A DNA stretch of 64,000 bases from Halomonas nitroreducens (lineage in GTDB: Bacteria > Pseudomonadota > Gammaproteobacteria > Pseudomonadales > Halomonadaceae): assembly GCF_003966155.1 (NCBI RefSeq), contig NZ_RXNS01000014.1, forward strand, positions 1 through 64,000. The letters are read 5' to 3'. How positions within the stretch are numbered: the first letter of the stretch is position 1; each line of letters begins with the position of its first letter. The notes beneath the pieces were generated by a model. That model was not told the DNA's origin and did not search any database. It was given only the letters and a program-made list of their open reading frames with translations. Shown here piece after piece: positions 60,438-64,000 of the stretch. The position numbers were made by a program, and so were the translations under genes.

Positions 60438-60704
60438 TCAGGGCGGCGTCTCGGCCAGTCGTGCCTCGAGGTAGGCCACCAGGCCGTCCAGGGTGGTGAG
60501 CTCATGATAGTCGCCCTCCGGCACGCTGACGCCGAGGCGGGTCTCCAGGGCGACCAGCACGTTGAGAAAGTCGAAGGAGTCGACCTCGAGCTGCTCCCGC
60601 CAGGGGCGATCATGGCGCAGGCGGTCGATCTCCGCCTCGGGAGCCACGCTCAGGATGCAGTCGATGGCGGTGTCACGGATGGTCTCGCGGCTCAGTTCTG
60701 CCAT
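60438..60704 (-). CDS. acyl carrier protein (phosphopantetheine-binding) of the dehydrogenase operon
   Basis: 88 residues with a carrier-protein helix bundle and the phosphopantetheine attachment Ser in LEVDSFDFLNVLVALE (Asp-Ser near residues 42-43). The start overlaps the end of the E2 gene by 13 bp, so it is translated from the dehydrogenase mRNA. It differs from AcpP in composition. It may accept an acyl group made by the complex, or deliver one to a synthase encoded elsewhere. Confidence 0.85.
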   Translation of the reverse strand: MAELSRETIRDTAIDCILSVAPEAEIDRLRHDRPWREQLEVDSFDFLNVLVALETRLGVSVPEGDYHELTTLDGLVAYLEARLAETPP

Positions 60705-61861
60705 AGGCGTTCGGGCTCCTGCAGGAAGTCGGTCAGACGGGCCAGGAAGCGGGCACCGATGGCGCCGTCGGTGACCCGGTGGTCGGCAGCGAGCGAAGCA
60801 TGCACGCAACGGGCGGCCACCACCTGGCCGTCGCGGACCCAGGGGCGCTCGCTGACGCGTCCGAAGCCCACCAGGGCCACCTGGGGCGGGGTGATCACCC
60901 CCTGGACGCTGTCCACGCCGAGATCGCCCAGGTTGGTCACCGTGAGACCGGTGTCGCTCATCTCGGAGCTGCGCAGCTGGCCGGCCCGGGCGCGGGTCAG
61001 GAGGTCGCCCAGGGCGGCCATCATGGCGTCGGGGGCCAGGACATCGGCGTCACGCAGCGCCGGGGCCACCAGGCCGCCACCGCGCAGTGCGATGGCCACG
61101 CCCAGGTGGATGCCCTGCGCCGGGCGGAAGGCGCCATCCAGGTACCAGCCGTTGAGGTCCGGCACCTCGTGCAGTGCCATGGCCACGGCGCGCAGCTGGA
61201 GCACCGGGAAGATCAGCCGCTCCGCTACCGGCCGCCGGGCGTTGTGGGTTGCCAGCCAGGCGAGTGCCGGCTCCACGCAGAGCCAGTGGCCCAGGTAATA
61301 GTGGGGGATCTCCCGGTTGGCGCGGGACATGGCGGCGGCGATGGCCTGGCGCATGGCATCGCGGTCGTCGCCGGCCGCCGCAGGACCGCTCGTCGCGGCC
61401 GCCTGCTCGATGTCCTCCAGGGTGATGGTGCCCCCGGGGCCACTGCCGGACACGCTCGCCGGGTCGACGCCCAGGGCGGCGGCCCGACGTCGGGCGGCGG
61501 GCGAGACGCGCCGCCGCAGGGGGGCCGCCGGCGCGCCGACCGGGGGCAGGTCGGCAGGCCGGCGAGACCTGGCCGTCGGGGGGGCGGCAGGCGATGGCCG
61601 GGGGGGCGTCTCGCCCACGGTGTCGTCCTCGCCACGGAGCACCGCCAGGACCTCGCCCACCGGCACCCGGTCACCGGGCTCGGCCACCAGCCGCTCCACG
61701 GTGCCGCTCTGCCAGATCTCCACCTCGATGGCGCCCTTCTGGGTCTCGACCACGCAGACGACCTGGCCGCGCTCGACCCGCTCCCCCGGCTGGATGTGCC
61801 ATTCCGCCAGGGTGCCGCTCTCCATGTCGGCGCCCAGCGCAGGCATGCGGAAGTCACTCAT
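60692..61861 (-). CDS. 2-oxo acid dehydrogenase E2 (dihydrolipoyl acyltransferase)
   Basis: 389 residues: one lipoyl domain (lipoyl Lys in ETQKGAIEV near residue 43), an Ala/Pro linker, a peripheral-subunit binding domain (SPAARRRAAALGVDPASVSGSGPGG), then a catalytic domain with the LAADHRVTDGAIGARFL active-site His and Asp. The catalytic domain is shorter than in AceF. It belongs to the pyruvate/acetoin-dehydrogenase-like type. E3 is not encoded in the window, so a shared lipoamide dehydrogenase is presumed. Confidence 0.92.
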   Translation of the reverse strand: MSDFRMPALGADMESGTLAEWHIQPGERVERGQVVCVVETQKGAIEVEIWQSGTVERLVAEPGDRVPVGEVLAVLRGEDDTVGETPPRPSPAAPPTARSRRPADLPPVGAPAAPLRRRVSPAARRRAAALGVDPASVSGSGPGGTITLEDIEQAAATSGPAAAGDDRDAMRQAIAAAMSRANREIPHYYLGHWLCVEPALAWLATHNARRPVAERLIFPVLQLRAVAMALHEVPDLNGWYLDGAFRPAQGIHLGVAIALRGGGLVAPALRDADVLAPDAMMAALGDLLTRARAGQLRSSEMSDTGLTVTNLGDLGVDSVQGVITPPQVALVGFGRVSERPWVRDGQVVAARCVHASLAADHRVTDGAIGARFLARLTDFLQEPERLWQN

Positions 61862-61899
61862 CTGATCTCTCCTCCCGGGCCGGGGCGGTGGTCCAGGGG

Positions 61900-62880
61900 T
61901 TAGCCGAAAAGTTGGTGCACGGCCGCAATGATATCCTCGGCCTGGGGAATCGCCGCCTCCTCGAGATGCCTGGCATAGGGAACCGGAACCTCCTGGCTGC
62001 AGACCCGCATCGGCGGCGCGTCCAGCTCGAAGAAGGCCTGCTCGTTGATGCGGGCGATGATTTCCGCAGCGAGGCTGCCGCTGCGCCAGCCCTCGTCGAC
62101 CACCACCGCCCGATGGGTCTTGCGGAGGCTGGTCATGATCGCCGTATCGTCGAGCGGTCGCAGGGTGCGCAGATCGAGGACCTCGGCGTCGATGCCCTCC
62201 TCCGCCAGCCTGGCGGCTGCCTCGAGGGTCTTGTGCAGCATCCCGCCGTAGGTGACCAGGCTGACCTGGCTGCCGGCGCGACGCACGGCGGCCTGGTCGA
62301 TGTCCACCGGGTGAGGAGGCCCCTCGACCGGGCCCTCGACCCCCAGCAGCAGGGCATGCTCGAAGATCAGCACCGGGTCGGGATCCTCGAGGGCGGTGAG
62401 CAGCATGCCTCGGGCGTCCTCGTGGGTGGCAGGGGTGACGATGCGCAGCCCCGGGATATGAGCGTACCAGCCCTCCAGGCTGTGGGAGTGCTGGGCGGCG
62501 AGCTGGCGACCGCCGCCGGTGGTCATGCGGATCACCAGGGGCACGCCGAGCTGTCCGCCGGACATGTGCCGCAGCGTCGCCGCGTTGTTCATGATCTGGT
62601 CCAGCGCCAGCAGGCTGAAGTTGACTGTCATGATCTCGACGATGGGGCGCATGCCGTTGAGCGCCGCCCCGATGCCGGCACCGGTGAAGGTCGACTCGCA
62701 GAGCGGGGTATCGCGGATGCGCGCCTCGCCGAACTCCTCGAGCAGGCCGTGGCTGACCGCGTAGGTGCCGCCGTAGCGGCCCACGTCCTCCCCCATCAGG
62801 AAGACTCGCGGGTCACGCTGAAGCGCCTCGCGCAGGCCCTCGCGCAGGGCCTCGCGATAGGGCAGGGTGCGCGTGTTCAT
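61900..62880 (-). CDS. 2-oxo acid dehydrogenase E1 beta subunit
   Basis: 326 residues of the transketolase-like beta chain: [46 protein letters not shown] with the ThDP-Glu, a FEHALL segment near residue 180, and the C-terminal [18 protein letters not shown] [17 protein letters not shown]. It pairs with the alpha subunit to decarboxylate a 2-oxo acid and acylate the lipoyl group. It overlaps the E1 alpha stop by 4 bp and lies 38 bp before the E2 gene. Confidence 0.93.
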   Translation of the reverse strand: MNTRTLPYREALREGLREALQRDPRVFLMGEDVGRYGGTYAVSHGLLEEFGEARIRDTPLCESTFTGAGIGAALNGMRPIVEIMTVNFSLLALDQIMNNAATLRHMSGGQLGVPLVIRMTTGGGRQLAAQHSHSLEGWYAHIPGLRIVTPATHEDARGMLLTALEDPDPVLIFEHALLLGVEGPVEGPPHPVDIDQAAVRRAGSQVSLVTYGGMLHKTLEAAARLAEEGIDAEVLDLRTLRPLDDTAIMTSLRKTHRAVVVDEGWRSGSLAAEIIARINEQAFFELDAPPMRVCSQEVPVPYARHLEEAAIPQAEDIIAAVHQLFG

Positions 62881-63929
62881 GGCTGTGCCTCCCGGTCCGT
62901 GGTCGCGCCGCCGGCCGGCACCGCGCGGGCATAGACGTCCCGGCTGAGGGTCGCCGGCGACTCCCAGGTACCCGCCTCGGCGAAGTCGATGGCCTCGGCG
63001 ATCTCCTGGTCCACCTCGCCCACGATGTCCTCGCGGCTCGAGGCCTCGAGCAGCCCGGTGGCCACGGCGTCACGGGCAAAGGTCTCGATGGGACAGCGCT
63101 GCTTCCACTGCTCCACCTCGGTGCTGTCGCGATAGCGCTCGGGGTCGAACATCGAGTGGGCACGGAAGCGGTAGGTGCGGTACTCCAGGAACATCGGTCC
63201 CTGGCCGCTGCGCACGTAGTCCACTGCCGCTTCGGTGGCCCGGGCCACCGCCACCACATCCATGCCGTCCACCGACTCGGTGGCCAGGCGATAGCTGCCC
63301 GCCTTGGCGGCGAGATCGGTCTGCGACTGGGCGCGATCCAGGGCGGTGCCCATGGCGTAGTAGTTGTTCTCGCACAGGAAGAGCACCGGCAGTTGCCACA
63401 GGGCGGCCAGGTTGAGGGACTCGTGGAACTCGCCTTCGGCCACGGCGCCGTCGCCGAAGAAACAGGCGGTGATGCGGTCGTCGTGGCGCAGCCGGTCGGC
63501 CAGGGCGAAACCGACGGCCAGTGGCAGGGCGCCGGCGACGATGGCGCTGCCCCCGAAGAAGTGCCGGTCGGCATCGAAGAGGTGCATCGAGCCCCCTCGG
63601 CCGCCGCTGCAGCCTTCCTGCTTGCCGTACATCTCGGCCATGATCGCGCCGGCCGGTACGCCCCGGGCCAGTGCATGGCCGTGCTCGCGATAGGTGGCCA
63701 GCACATGATCGGTCGCGCGCAGGGCGGGCATGGCGCCGGCGGCGATGGCCTCCTCGCCGATGTAGAGATGCAGGAAGCCGCGGATCCGTCCGCTGCTGTA
63801 GAGCTCTGCACACTTCTCCTCGAAGCGACGTATACGGATCATCTGCCACAGCAGGGCCCGGGCGTGGACCGGGTCATTCAGGCCGGCGGCTCCGATGGCG
63901 GGATGGGGGGCGGGAGTCGGGGCACTCAT
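62877..63929 (-). CDS. 2-oxo acid dehydrogenase E1 alpha subunit
   Basis: 350 residues. Motifs: [46 protein letters not shown], ThDP-binding [19 protein letters not shown]...LCENN, and the [12 protein letters not shown] phosphorylation-loop segment of the pyruvate/acetoin dehydrogenase class. Substrate may be pyruvate or acetoin; acetoin-type complexes are similar at this level. The upstream gene's stop overlaps its ATG (ATGA). Confidence 0.93.
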   Translation of the reverse strand: MSAPTPAPHPAIGAAGLNDPVHARALLWQMIRIRRFEEKCAELYSSGRIRGFLHLYIGEEAIAAGAMPALRATDHVLATYREHGHALARGVPAGAIMAEMYGKQEGCSGGRGGSMHLFDADRHFFGGSAIVAGALPLAVGFALADRLRHDDRITACFFGDGAVAEGEFHESLNLAALWQLPVLFLCENNYYAMGTALDRAQSQTDLAAKAGSYRLATESVDGMDVVAVARATEAAVDYVRSGQGPMFLEYRTYRFRAHSMFDPERYRDSTEVEQWKQRCPIETFARDAVATGLLEASSREDIVGEVDQEIAEAIDFAEAGTWESPATLSRDVYARAVPAGGATTDREAQP

Positions 63930-64000
63930 CGGGCGCTCTCCAGGGTCGAAGTGTCGCCCTCGGGCAGGCCGAGCTCCCGGGCCTTGAGCAGGCGACGCAT
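63926..64000 (-). CDS. 3' end of an unidentified gene upstream of the dehydrogenase operon (partial)
   Basis: The last 24 codons are visible, ending [17 protein letters not shown], with its TGA overlapping the E1 alpha ATG. It is the same strand and evidently the same operon. Too short to assign; the frame continues beyond the window edge. Confidence 0.6.
   Translation of the reverse strand: MRRLLKARELGLPEGDTSTLESAR

Noticed and set aside
1..64000. tRNA, rRNA, CRISPR arrays, prophage or integrative element
   Set aside because: Nothing with the structure of these was found on reading both strands; the only mobile element is the IS481 copy.

Overview
The window is GC-rich, gene-dense bacterial DNA. 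By eye it reads as a gammaproteobacterium of the Halomonas/Oceanospirillales type: divergent argP and LysE/argO, mltF, dbpA, a YebC/PmpR protein, CspA-type cold shock protein, DUF4399 and META-domain proteins, a halophile-like acidic codon-biased proteome and a Vibrio-like LuxP. No rRNA, tRNA, CRISPR array or prophage was seen. The genus is an inference from gene content; no search was run.

Layout. 0-25 kb is a mosaic of short metabolic, transport and regulatory units (HIT protein, cold shock protein, YghU glutathione transferase, DAACS symporter, AraC regulator with a cytochrome P460, GCS2 ligase, GlxA-type regulator with an MFS exporter, DUF6064, Tat-exported aldo/keto reductase, MOT1-type molybdate/sulfate transporter, accessory FtsH, a papain plus alpha/beta-hydrolase fusion, LD-carboxypeptidase, two secreted unknowns). 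This part carries a striking number of damaged genes: a truncated YcaQ-like gene, a VOC remnant, an internally deleted SLOG protein, a frameshifted endonuclease/exonuclease/phosphatase, a Mop-domain gene whose start codon is AAG, and a frameshifted LysR regulator. 25-37 kb has PhzF, two GGDEF proteins, an MscS channel, argP/argO, bluB, a cysteine synthase-glutaredoxin fusion, and an IS481 element with intact ends and target duplication but a deleted transposase.

37-46 kb holds mltF divergent from a two-gene operon that looks like LuxP (autoinducer-2 receptor; all nine known ligand contacts conserved) translationally coupled to a LuxQ-like membrane sensor whose histidine kinase is replaced by PAS-PAS-GGDEF-EAL. 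With the two other GGDEF proteins this makes the window rich in c-di-GMP signalling. dbpA and a RIO kinase follow.

47.6-58.2 kb is one minus-strand operon for a group 3b-type NADP-linked [NiFe] hydrogenase (sulfhydrogenase): hypC, hypA, hypB, a single ORF fusing HypD to HypF, hypE, then the beta, gamma, delta and alpha subunits and the maturation protease, nearly all with overlapping start/stop codons. The last part (58.4-64 kb) has a YebC-like gene, a metal-free M24 (creatinase-like) hydrolase, and a minus-strand operon for a 2-oxo acid dehydrogenase complex (E1 alpha, E1 beta, E2) that ends in an acyl carrier protein; an unidentified gene upstream is cut by the window edge.
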